Below are positions 8,638-16,519 of a stretch of 64,000 nt of DNA, in pieces; the stretch's first letter is position 1; every line of letters begins with the position of its first letter. The DNA comes from Cronobacter muytjensii ATCC 51329 (GTDB lineage Bacteria > Pseudomonadota > Gammaproteobacteria > Enterobacterales > Enterobacteriaceae). A program made the translations under genes and the position numbers. The stretch spans positions 4,300,115 to 4,364,114 of the forward strand of contig NZ_CP012268.1 of the NCBI RefSeq assembly GCF_001277195.1, written 5' to 3'. Below the pieces are notes generated by a model. The model was given only the letters and a program-made list of their open reading frames with translations, ran no database searches and was not told where the DNA came from.

Positions 8638-8826
8638 TATGCTCACACGCTTTTCAGTCTGGGCTGCTATTCTAGCGGCGCAAACGGGCGGGCGAAACCT
8701 CCGTGCGGCGGTATGCCGCCCCGGCGGGAAAGTGGTAGACTAACTTATTCATTCGCAATTTTTTCAGTACCCTGAGCCAGACGACGGGACTGCGCCATGT
8801 ATTAACCGCGAGGAGTGCATTCGCCA

Positions 8827-10437
8827 ATGGCAAAAGAGAAGAAACGTGGCTTTTTTTCCTGGCTCGGTTTTGGCCAGAAAGAGCAGGCAGAAACTGAAGC
8901 CGAACAACAAAAAGTAACAGAACAACCCGCGGCGACAGAAGAGCGCGTTGAGCCTGACTCGCAGACAACCGCTGAAGAGACGACGCACTCCCTGGCGGAG
9001 TCTGAAAAATTCGCCGACGACGTGGTCGCAGTCAGCGAAAGCGTCGTTCATGAAGAGCAGGAAAAGGCACAGCTGCCGGAGCCGGTTGCGGCTCCCGTAC
9101 AGCCCGAGCCGGAGCAGCCGCAGGCGGTAGCGCCGCCGGTGGTGGAAGCCGAAGAGTGGCTGCCGGAGCAGGAAGAAAACCGCACGCCGGTCGAGATAAC
9201 GCCTGAGCCGGTTGCCGAAACGATACCGGAAGAGACGGCCCGCGAGACGATTGTTGAAATTGTTGAAGAAGACGTTATCGAAGAGACGGCTGCTATTGAC
9301 ACGCTCGCCGATGAAGAGCCGGTCATTGAGGTTGAAGAGCCGGTCATCGAGCCTGCGGCGCCAGACGTTTCGCGCGGTGAAGACGAGATTGCGCAAGACG
9401 CGCCGATTAGCGAAGAAGAGCTGGCTGCGCTGGCGGCTGACCCGGAAGCGGCGCTCGAAACCGAGCCGGAGGCTGTCGAAGACGCTGCGCCAGTCGCTGA
9501 GCAGGAGAAGCCGACTAAAGAGGGTTTCTTCGCGCGTCTTAAACGCAGCCTGCTGAAAACGAAAGAAAATCTCGGTTCCGGATTTATCAGTCTGTTCCGC
9601 GGCAAAAAAATCGACGACGATCTGTTCGAGGAGCTGGAAGAGCAGTTACTGATTGCCGATGTGGGCGTCGATACCACCCGGAAAATTATCGCCAGTCTGA
9701 CTGAAGGCGCGAGCCGCAAGCAGTTGCGTGATGCAGAAGCCCTTTACGGCCTGCTGAAAGATGAGATGGGCGAAATTCTCGCCAAAGTGGACGAGCCGTT
9801 AAACGTGGAAGGCAAAACGCCTTTCGTTATCCTGATGGTCGGCGTCAACGGCGTGGGTAAAACCACCACCATCGGCAAGCTGGCGCGTCAGTTTGAGCAG
9901 CAAGGCAAGTCGGTCATGCTGGCGGCGGGAGATACCTTCCGCGCGGCGGCGGTGGAACAGCTCCAGGTCTGGGGCCAGCGCAATAACATTCCGGTTATCG
10001 CGCAGCATACCGGCGCCGATTCCGCCTCAGTGATTTTCGACGCCATCCAGGCGGCGAAAGCGCGCGGCGTTGACGTGCTGATTGCCGACACCGCCGGGCG
10101 TTTGCAGAATAAATCGCACCTGATGGAAGAGCTGAAAAAAATTGTCCGCGTGATGAAAAAGCTCGACGAGAACGCGCCGCATGAAGTGATGCTGACCATC
10201 GACGCCAGCACCGGTCAGAATGCAGTAAGCCAGGCGAAGCTGTTCCACGAGGCCGTCGGGCTCACCGGCATTACGCTCACCAAACTGGACGGCACCGCCA
10301 AAGGCGGCGTTATCTTCTCGGTGGCCGACCAGTTTGGCATTCCGATTCGCTACATTGGCGTGGGCGAACGTATTGAAGATTTGCGTCCGTTTAACGCGGG
10401 CGACTTTATTGAGGCACTTTTTGCCCGAGAGGATTAA
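8827..10437 (+). CDS. ftsY: Signal recognition particle receptor FtsY
   Basis: SRP receptor GTPase of 536 residues, longer than the 497 of E. coli. It docks SRP-ribosome complexes at the Sec translocon. Residues 1-18 form the basic amphipathic lipid-binding end (MAKEKKRGFFSWLGFGQ). A very acidic A domain of Glu/Pro/Val-rich repeats runs to about residue 235, where most of the extra length lies. The NG domain follows, with G1 GVNGVGKTTT, the DTFRAAA loop, DTAGR and TKLDG. ATG at 8827 is preferred over GTG at 8815 because AGGAG at 8811 is correctly spaced only for the ATG. ftsE begins 2 bp after the stop. Confidence 0.95.
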   Translation: MAKEKKRGFFSWLGFGQKEQAETEAEQQKVTEQPAATEERVEPDSQTTAEETTHSLAESEKFADDVVAVSESVVHEEQEKAQLPEPVAAPVQPEPEQPQAVAPPVVEAEEWLPEQEENRTPVEITPEPVAETIPEETARETIVEIVEEDVIEETAAIDTLADEEPVIEVEEPVIEPAAPDVSRGEDEIAQDAPISEEELAALAADPEAALETEPEAVEDAAPVAEQEKPTKEGFFARLKRSLLKTKENLGSGFISLFRGKKIDDDLFEELEEQLLIADVGVDTTRKIIASLTEGASRKQLRDAEALYGLLKDEMGEILAKVDEPLNVEGKTPFVILMVGVNGVGKTTTIGKLARQFEQQGKSVMLAAGDTFRAAAVEQLQVWGQRNNIPVIAQHTGADSASVIFDAIQAAKARGVDVLIADTAGRLQNKSHLMEELKKIVRVMKKLDENAPHEVMLTIDASTGQNAVSQAKLFHEAVGLTGITLTKLDGTAKGGVIFSVADQFGIPIRYIGVGERIEDLRPFNAGDFIEALFARED

Positions 10438-10439
10438 CC

Positions 10440-11108
10440 ATGATTCGCTTTGAACATGTCAGCAAAGCCTATCTCGGTGGGAGACAAGCGCTGCAGGGGG
10501 TCACGTTCCACCTGCGGCCTGGCGAGATGTCTTTTCTTACCGGCCACTCCGGCGCCGGTAAGAGTACGCTGCTGAAGCTGATTTGCGGTATCGAACGGCC
10601 CAGCGCCGGAAAAATCTGGTTTGGCGGCCATGATATTAGCCGCCTGAAAAACCGTGAAGTGCCGTTTCTGCGTCGCCAGATCGGCATGATTTTTCAGGAT
10701 CACCATCTGCTGATGGACAGAACCGTCTACGATAATGTGGCGATCCCGCTGATCATCGCAGGCGCCAGCGGCGAAGATATTCGCCGTCGCGTCTCGGCGG
10801 CGCTGGATAAAGTCGGCCTGCTGGACAAAGCGAAAAATTTCCCGATCCAGCTCTCTGGCGGTGAACAGCAGCGTGTGGGGATCGCCCGTGCGGTGGTCAA
10901 TAAACCGGCGGTGCTGCTGGCGGATGAACCGACGGGTAACCTGGACGACGCTCTCTCGGAAGGCATTCTGCGTCTTTTCGAAGAGTTTAACCGCGTCGGG
11001 GTGACGGTACTGATGGCGACGCACGACACCGGGCTTATCTCACGGCGCAGTTACCCGGTGCTCACCCTGAGCGAAGGGCATTTGCATGGAGGCCGTGTTG
11101 GTGAATAA
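10440..11108 (+). CDS. ftsE: Cell division ATP-binding protein FtsE
   Basis: ABC-type ATPase of 222 residues that works with FtsX at the divisome to activate periplasmic amidases through EnvC. Walker A GHSGAGKSTLLKL (about residues 36-48), signature LSGGEQQR, Walker B VLLADEPTGNLD and the switch histidine in MATHD are all intact. It follows ftsY by 2 bp and overlaps ftsX by 8 bp, the classic ftsYEX operon. Confidence 0.96.
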   Translation: MIRFEHVSKAYLGGRQALQGVTFHLRPGEMSFLTGHSGAGKSTLLKLICGIERPSAGKIWFGGHDISRLKNREVPFLRRQIGMIFQDHHLLMDRTVYDNVAIPLIIAGASGEDIRRRVSAALDKVGLLDKAKNFPIQLSGGEQQRVGIARAVVNKPAVLLADEPTGNLDDALSEGILRLFEEFNRVGVTVLMATHDTGLISRRSYPVLTLSEGHLHGGRVGE

Positions 11109-12156
11109 ACGTGATGCGCTGAATGAAATTCGGCGCTTTAGCAACAAGCTGGATAATTTCCGTAAACAGCGTTCCTCCGGTGAAACAGGACGGCCTGTGC
11201 AGAAGCGAAATAAAGGCTCCAACGTCAAAGGCAAATCGCGGCAGGGCGGCATCAATGAACAGGTGCGTTACGCCTGGCAGGGCGCGCTTGCCGATCTGAA
11301 AAGCAAACCGCTCGCCACGTTTTTAACCATCATGGTGATCGCCATTTCGCTGACGCTGCCGAGCGTCTGCTACATGGTGTACAAAAACGTCAGCGAGGCG
11401 GCGACCCAGTATTACCCGTCGCCGCAGATAACCGTTTATCTCGATAAAACGCTCGACGATAATGCCGCGCAGCAGGTGGTGGGCCAGCTTCAGGCCGAAC
11501 CGGGCGTGGCGAAGGTCAATTACCTGTCGCGCGACGAAGCGCTGGGCGAGTTCCGCAACTGGTCAGGCTTTGGCGGCGCGCTCGATATGCTGGAAGAAAA
11601 CCCGCTGCCAGCAGTAGTCGTGGTCGAGCCGAAGCTCGATTTCCAGAGCAGCGAGGCGCTTAATACGCTGCGCGATCGCGTGGCGCGGTTGCAGGGCGTT
11701 GACGAAGTCCGTATGGATGACAGCTGGTTCGCGCGGCTTGCGGCGCTCACCGGGTTGGTCGGCCGCGTGGCGGCGATGATTGGCGTATTGATGGTGGCGG
11801 CGGTGTTCCTCGTCATCGGCAACAGCGTGCGCCTGAGCATTTTCGCGCGTCGCGACACGATTAATGTGCAAAAACTGATTGGCGCGACGGATGGTTTTAT
11901 TCTGCGCCCGTTCCTTTACGGCGGCGCGCTGCTCGGTTTTACCGGCGCATTACTTTCACTGATTCTGTCAGAAATTTTGGTGATGCGGTTATCCGCCGCC
12001 GTGACGGATGTGGCGAAAGTTTTCGGAACGACGTTTGAAATCAGCGGGTTATCTTTTGATGAATGCCTGTTGCTGCTGCTGGTCTGCTCGATGATTGGCT
12101 GGGCAGCCGCCTGGCTTGCGACCGTGCAACATTTACGTCACTTTACTCCGGAATAA
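11101..12156 (+). CDS. ftsX: Cell division protein FtsX
   Basis: Membrane partner of FtsE, 351 residues, with a cytoplasmic basic N-terminus, a first helix at about residues 75-95, a large periplasmic domain that binds EnvC, and three helices at the C-terminus. The GTG at 11101 (VNKRDALNEIR) is taken as start because it aligns with the E. coli start; an in-frame ATG lies 15 bases upstream at 11086 inside ftsE. The C-terminal half (for example FGGALDMLEENPLPAV and IGNSVRLSIFARRD) is nearly identical to E. coli, while the N-terminal linker differs. Confidence 0.95.
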   Translation: MNKRDALNEIRRFSNKLDNFRKQRSSGETGRPVQKRNKGSNVKGKSRQGGINEQVRYAWQGALADLKSKPLATFLTIMVIAISLTLPSVCYMVYKNVSEAATQYYPSPQITVYLDKTLDDNAAQQVVGQLQAEPGVAKVNYLSRDEALGEFRNWSGFGGALDMLEENPLPAVVVVEPKLDFQSSEALNTLRDRVARLQGVDEVRMDDSWFARLAALTGLVGRVAAMIGVLMVAAVFLVIGNSVRLSIFARRDTINVQKLIGATDGFILRPFLYGGALLGFTGALLSLILSEILVMRLSAAVTDVAKVFGTTFEISGLSFDECLLLLLVCSMIGWAAAWLATVQHLRHFTPE

Positions 12157-12176
12157 AAAATATTTGTTATAATCAT

Positions 12177-12205
12177 CCCCTGCTACGAGTTCCCGTCAGC
12201 AGGGG
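12177..12205. repeat. Inverted repeat upstream of rpoH
   Basis: CCCCTGCT (12177-12184) and AGCAGGGG (12198-12205) form an 8-bp stem just after the ftsX stop. No T run follows, so it is not a standard terminator. It may be a partial terminator or an element of the multi-promoter rpoH control region. Confidence 0.45.
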
Positions 12206-12274
12206 ATACGTACCGATGAATTCCGCTTCTCCTGCCCACGCTTTTTCATAGCAATGTCACATTTTGTGCGTAAT

Positions 12275-12321
12275 TTATACACAAGCCTTAAGGGAACTTG
12301 TGGATAAAATCACGGTCTGAT
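12275..12321 (+). promoter_or_regulatory. rpoH sigma-E promoter with flanking DnaA boxes
   Basis: GAACTT (12294-12299) and TCTGAT (12316-12321) are separated by 16 bp and match the extracytoplasmic stress promoter P3 of E. coli rpoH, used by sigma E. A perfect DnaA box on the minus strand, TGTGGATAA (12299-12307), and a one-mismatch box TTATACACA (12275-12283) overlap or adjoin it, as known for E. coli rpoH. A TATAAT near 12167-12172 could serve a sigma-70 promoter. Confidence 0.82.
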
Positions 12322-12417
12322 AAAAGAGTGGCTGATAGTCTCGTTGCTCAACCATGCTGGCCCGTTTGTTGCCTGATGGGGACGAACGCCAGTCCGATGT
12401 CGATTGAGAGGATTTGA

Positions 12418-13275
12418 ATGACCAAAGAAATGCAAACTTTAGCTTTAGCCCCGGTCGGTAACCTGGAGTCGTATATCCGGGCGGCCAACGCCTGGCCGAT
12501 GTTATCGGCAGACGAAGAGCGGGCACTGGCTGAAAAGCTGCATTACCAGGGCGATCTGGAAGCAGCGAAAAAGCTGATCCTGTCCCACCTGCGTTTTGTT
12601 GTTCATATCGCTCGTAACTATGCGGGCTATGGCCTGCCGCAGGCGGATCTGATTCAGGAAGGCAATATCGGCCTGATGAAAGCGGTGCGTCGCTTCAACC
12701 CGGAAGTAGGCGTGCGTCTGGTTTCCTTCGCCGTGCACTGGATCAAAGCGGAGATCCACGAATATGTGCTGCGTAACTGGCGCATCGTGAAAGTCGCTAC
12801 CACTAAAGCGCAGCGTAAGCTGTTCTTTAACCTGCGTAAAACGAAGCAGCGTCTGGGCTGGTTTAACCAGGACGAAGTGGAAATGGTGGCTCGTGAGCTC
12901 GGTGTCTCCAGCAAAGATGTGCGCGAAATGGAATCGCGTATGGCCGCGCAGGATATGACGTTTGATATGTCATCAGACGATGACGCGGGCGACAGCCAGC
13001 CGATGGCCCCGGTGCTGTACCTTCAGGACAAGTCTTCCAACTTTGCTGACGGCATTGAGGATGACAACTGGGAAGAGCACGCCGCCGACAAACTGACCGA
13101 CGCCATGCAGGGTCTCGACGAGCGCAGCCAGCAGATCATTCGCGCGCGCTGGCTGGACGAAGACAACAAAAGCACGCTGCAGGAGCTGGCCGATCGCTAC
13201 GGCGTTTCCGCCGAGCGCGTACGTCAGCTTGAAAAAAATGCGATGAAAAAACTGCGCGCCGCGATAGAAGCCTGA
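12418..13275 (+). CDS. rpoH: RNA polymerase heat-shock sigma factor RpoH (sigma 32)
   Basis: Sigma-70 family factor of 285 residues directing transcription of chaperone and protease genes. Region 2 (LILSHLRFVVHIARNYAGYGLPQADLIQEGNIGLMK) and the RpoH box QRKLFFNLR around residue 132 are present, and region 4 ends in the helix-turn-helix TLQELADRYGVSAERVRQLE. It is nearly identical to E. coli except for one extra residue near DDDAGDSQP. In E. coli the first about 220 nt of the mRNA act as a thermometer that blocks the ribosome site; the coding sequence here is conserved enough for the same fold to be likely. Confidence 0.97.
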   Translation: MTKEMQTLALAPVGNLESYIRAANAWPMLSADEERALAEKLHYQGDLEAAKKLILSHLRFVVHIARNYAGYGLPQADLIQEGNIGLMKAVRRFNPEVGVRLVSFAVHWIKAEIHEYVLRNWRIVKVATTKAQRKLFFNLRKTKQRLGWFNQDEVEMVARELGVSSKDVREMESRMAAQDMTFDMSSDDDAGDSQPMAPVLYLQDKSSNFADGIEDDNWEEHAADKLTDAMQGLDERSQQIIRARWLDEDNKSTLQELADRYGVSAERVRQLEKNAMKKLRAAIEA

Positions 13276-13291
13276 GCCACGCAGCCTGATG

Positions 13292-13321
13292 ACACCCCGC
13301 CTTAAGCGGGGTGTTTTGTTT
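13292..13321 (+). terminator. rpoH terminator
   Basis: ACACCCCGC (13292-13300) pairs with GCGGGGTGT (about 13305-13313) around a CTTAA loop, followed by TTTGTTT. This is a good Rho-independent terminator 16 bp after rpoH. Its T run touches the stop codon of the convergent MocR-family gene. Confidence 0.9.
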
Positions 13322-14814
13322 CAGGCGTACCGGATAAGTTGCGGGTACGCTGCCTCAATACACGCCAGCAGCGCTTTAAACGCGCCCTCCATTTTCTCTT
13401 CCGCCACGCAGGCGAAGCCCATCAGCAGACCACGCCGCCGGTTTTCCGTCAGGTAATAGCGCGAGAGCGGACGCACCAGAATATCGCGTTCGTTGGCGAG
13501 CCGGGCGATCGCCACATCGTCGGCGTCATCCGGCAGATTCAGCACCAGATGCAGCCCGGCATTATCGCTGAAATCTGACAGCGCCTGCGGGCCAAGATAG
13601 CGCGTGATAAGCGCGGTCAGGCAGGCCCGGCGACGGCCATACAGCAGCCGCATACGCCGGATATGCGCGCTGTAATGCCCCGCCTCGATAAACTCCGCCA
13701 GCGCCGCCTGGATAATCGAATGTCCGCCGCGATAGAGCTCCGCATGCGCGGTTTTCATCTCCTGCGCCAGCGCGCGCGGCAACACCACATAGCCGATGCG
13801 CAGGCCCGGATAAAGCGTTTTGCTGAAGGTGCCGATGTAAATCACCGGCGGGTCGGCCACGAGCCCCTGTAATGCCGGGATTGGCTGGCCTGAGAAGCGA
13901 AATTCGCTGTCGTAATCGTCTTCCACAATCCAGCTGCCGGTCTGGCGCGCCAGCGTCAGCAGCCGCTGGCGGCGCTCCAGGCTCATCACCGCCCCGAGCG
14001 GGTACTGGTGCGACGGCGTGACGAAAATCAGCCGCGGCGGCGTCTCCCGGCGCGCTGGCGGCACCATGCCCGCGCGGTCGACCATCACCGGCGCGATATT
14101 CACCTCGTTCATCTGCAATACATGGCGGATGCCCCAGTACGACGGCTCCTCTACCCACGCCACATCGCCGTGATCGCACAGCATGCGCGCCACAAGATCG
14201 ATAGCCTGGTGGATGCCTTCAGTGATCAGCACCTGGTCGGCAGTGCAGTGCACCGAGCGCGACACCCGCAAATAATCGACCAGCGCGCGTTGCAGCTCCG
14301 GTGTGCCGCCCTGACAGCTATAGGTGAGGCGCTGCGGGGTTGGACGGCGACTGAGTCGCGCCTGGATTTTACTGAAGAGCTGATGTGGAAACGCGTGGAC
14401 ATCCGGCACGCCAGGAATAAACGCGCCCCACTGTTTTGGGCTGGCGCTCACCTGCCCGAGCAGCGTTTTTCCGCGTGAAGAGAAGCCTGCGGGCGGTACG
14501 CGATCGTGCTCCCCTTGCGCCACCGGCGGCGCAGATAACAGGCTGTCCGGCAGCATTCCGGCGACGAATGTTCCGCTGCCAGCGCGTGACGTCACATATC
14601 CTTCCGCCAGCAATTGTTCATAAACTGTTAAAACTGTGTTTCGAGAAAGGCCGAGCTGCTGGGCAAGATCCCGGGACGCGGGCAGACGGCTTTGCGGCGG
14701 CAGGCTACCGTCGAGAATAGTCAGGCGCAGCGCGTTATAAAGCCGCTTATGCAGGCGCTCGTCGCGTTGTTCACCGAGACGAAGTAATAAGAGATCGGAC
14801 ACTAAAGAATGCAA
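13321..14814 (-). CDS. MocR/GabR-family PLP-dependent transcriptional regulator
   Basis: Protein of 497 residues with a GntR-type winged helix at about residues 15-80 (SRLPASRDLAQQLGLSRNTVLTVYEQL) joined to a fold-type I aminotransferase domain. The pyridoxal-phosphate lysine is in TFSKTLYPGLRIGY. GabR of Bacillus, the type member, senses GABA through PLP and activates gabT. Here the gene diverges from a GABA aminotransferase, so a similar role is inferred. The start is a TTG at 14814 supported by a GAGGG 6-7 bases upstream; a GTG at 14802 is the alternative. Not present at this site in E. coli K-12. Confidence 0.85.
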   Translation of the reverse strand: MHSLVSDLLLLRLGEQRDERLHKRLYNALRLTILDGSLPPQSRLPASRDLAQQLGLSRNTVLTVYEQLLAEGYVTSRAGSGTFVAGMLPDSLLSAPPVAQGEHDRVPPAGFSSRGKTLLGQVSASPKQWGAFIPGVPDVHAFPHQLFSKIQARLSRRPTPQRLTYSCQGGTPELQRALVDYLRVSRSVHCTADQVLITEGIHQAIDLVARMLCDHGDVAWVEEPSYWGIRHVLQMNEVNIAPVMVDRAGMVPPARRETPPRLIFVTPSHQYPLGAVMSLERRQRLLTLARQTGSWIVEDDYDSEFRFSGQPIPALQGLVADPPVIYIGTFSKTLYPGLRIGYVVLPRALAQEMKTAHAELYRGGHSIIQAALAEFIEAGHYSAHIRRMRLLYGRRRACLTALITRYLGPQALSDFSDNAGLHLVLNLPDDADDVAIARLANERDILVRPLSRYYLTENRRRGLLMGFACVAEEKMEGAFKALLACIEAAYPQLIRYA

Positions 14815-14847
14815 TTGGATCCCTCATTTATTCGAAACTGGTACTCG

Positions 14848-14876
14848 ATTATAGGGCCATAGCCTGGGTAAATAAA
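14848..14876 (-). promoter_or_regulatory. Candidate promoter of the MocR-family gene
   Basis: On the minus strand a perfect -10 TATAAT (14848-14853) has TTTATT about 17 bp upstream (14871-14876) as a weak -35. The -35 overlaps the left arm of the 12-bp inverted repeat, so a regulator bound there could affect its own expression. Confidence 0.5.
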
Positions 14877-14916
14877 CGTCACTGTTTCAGGTTTGTTGCT
14901 AAAAAGTGACGTTTAT
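14872..14916. promoter_or_regulatory. 12-bp inverted repeat, probable MocR-type operator
   Basis: ATAAACGTCACT (14872-14883) is repeated exactly inverted as AGTGACGTTTAT (14905-14916), with a 21-bp gap. Equivalent bases are 33 bp apart, about three helical turns. It lies in the shared control region of the regulator and the aminotransferase gene, where MocR-type regulators bind spaced repeats. No other element in the gap shows such symmetry. Confidence 0.7.
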
Positions 14917-14932
14917 CAGCAGGAGAATGCGG

Positions 14933-16198
14933 GTGAAAAATTCAGAATTGAACCAACGTCGTCAGAGCGCCACCCCACGTGGCGTCGGCGTCATGTGCGG
15001 CTTCTATGCCGAAAAAGCCGAAAACGCCACCCTGTGGGACGTGGAAGGCAACGAGATTATCGACTTCGCGGCAGGCATCGCGGTGCTGAACACCGGCCAT
15101 CGCCACCCGCGCGTCGTGGAAGCCATCGAAAACCAGCTGCGCGCCTTTACCCATACGGCGTACCAGATTGTGCCCTACGAAAGTTATGTGTCGCTGGCCG
15201 AGCGCATCAACGGACGCGCGCCCATTGACGGCCCGGCGAAAACCGCTTTCTTCACCACCGGCGCGGAAGCCGTCGAAAACGCCGTGAAAATTGCCCGCGC
15301 GTATACCCGTCGTCCTGGCCTTATCACCTTTGGCGGCGGCTTCCACGGACGCACGTTTATGACAATGGCGCTGACCGGCAAAGTCGCGCCGTACAAAATC
15401 GGCTTCGGCCCGTTCCCTGGCTCCGTGTTCCACGCGCAGTACCCGAATGAACTGCACGGCGTATCGGTGGACGACGCGATGGCGAGCCTTGAGCGCATTT
15501 TCAAAGCGGATATCGCGCCGGATCAGGTGGCGGCCATCGTGCTGGAGCCGGTTCAGGGCGAAGGCGGCTTTAACGTGGCGCCGCCCGCGTTTATGCAGGC
15601 GCTGCGCGCGCTTTGTGACGAGCACGGGATCCTGCTGATTGCCGATGAGGTGCAGACCGGTTTCGCACGCACCGGCAAGCTGTTCGCGATGGAACACTAC
15701 AGCGTGAAGCCTGACCTGTTGACGATGGCGAAAAGCCTGGCGGGCGGTATGCCGCTTTCCGGCGTGGTGGGGCGAGCGGAGGTGATGGACGCGCCCGCCC
15801 CGGGCGGCCTCGGCGGCACCTATGCGGGCAACCCGCTGGCGGTCGCGGCGGCGCATGCGGTGCTGGACGTGATTGATGAGGAAAATCTGTGCCAGCGCGC
15901 GAACGAGCTGGGCCAGCACCTGAAAGAAGTGCTGAATCAGGCGCGTCAGCATTGCCCGGCCATCGCGGAGGTGCGCGGGCAGGGCTCAATGGTGGCCGTG
16001 GAATTCAACGATCCGCAGACCGGCAAGCCGTCGCCGTCGTTTACCCAGGACGTGCAGGCGCGCGCCCGTGAAGAGGGGCTGCTGCTGTTGAGCTGCGGCG
16101 TTTACGGCAACGTTATCCGCTTCCTGTATCCGCTGACTATTCCGGATGCGCAGTTCAGCAAAGCGCTGGCGATCCTCTCCCGCGCGCTGGGGCGGTAA
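14933..16198 (+). CDS. puuE: 4-aminobutyrate aminotransferase (PuuE/GabT type)
   Basis: Class III aminotransferase of 421 residues, equal in length to E. coli PuuE and closer to it than to GabT (for example SATPRGVGVMC near the start and GGTYAGNPLAVAAAHAVLDVID). PuuE moves the amino group of GABA to 2-oxoglutarate, giving succinate semialdehyde. The PLP lysine is in MAKSLAGGMPLSG, and the DEVQTGFARTG block is intact. GTG at 14933 is the start because AGGAG lies 7 bases upstream; an ATG at 14927 sits too close to that site. No succinate-semialdehyde dehydrogenase lies nearby. The divergent MocR-type regulator probably controls it. Confidence 0.86.
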   Translation: MKNSELNQRRQSATPRGVGVMCGFYAEKAENATLWDVEGNEIIDFAAGIAVLNTGHRHPRVVEAIENQLRAFTHTAYQIVPYESYVSLAERINGRAPIDGPAKTAFFTTGAEAVENAVKIARAYTRRPGLITFGGGFHGRTFMTMALTGKVAPYKIGFGPFPGSVFHAQYPNELHGVSVDDAMASLERIFKADIAPDQVAAIVLEPVQGEGGFNVAPPAFMQALRALCDEHGILLIADEVQTGFARTGKLFAMEHYSVKPDLLTMAKSLAGGMPLSGVVGRAEVMDAPAPGGLGGTYAGNPLAVAAAHAVLDVIDEENLCQRANELGQHLKEVLNQARQHCPAIAEVRGQGSMVAVEFNDPQTGKPSPSFTQDVQARAREEGLLLLSCGVYGNVIRFLYPLTIPDAQFSKALAILSRALGR

Positions 16199-16519
16199 CG
16201 GCGATAACGGTTTGAACGGCGGGCACGCACGGCTTACCCGCCACAGCCCGTAGGGGGGGAAGCGCAGCAACCCACCGCACAAGGCAGACAAAACCGTCCC
16301 GCAACACGAAACAGGAAATACCCCGAGGGCGCCCGCCTTATGGCCTGGCCGCCGCGCGGCAGCGGGCCATAACGGCGCGTCTTTGGGGAACCTGCGAAGG
16401 AGCGCGCTTCGGGAGGCTGACAGGCCCGAAGCTTAAATATCTCACTTGCTAACACAATAAAACACCGTGAACACAACCGCTTCCGGTGGTGATAGCCGCC
16501 GGATATTTAAGGAAGAACT
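16199..16519. repeat. 321-bp gap with three palindromes
   Basis: Three separate hairpins lie in the gap: a REP-like GGCGGG...CCCGCC (16218-16242); TTATGGCC/GGCCATAA (16338-16345 and 16365-16372) enclosing GCCGCGCGGC; and GCTTCGGG/CCCGAAGC (16406-16413 and 16425-16432). None has a T run. No reading frame with support is seen. The last 70 bp are less GC-rich and hold AGGAAG just before the permease start. Confidence 0.55.
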
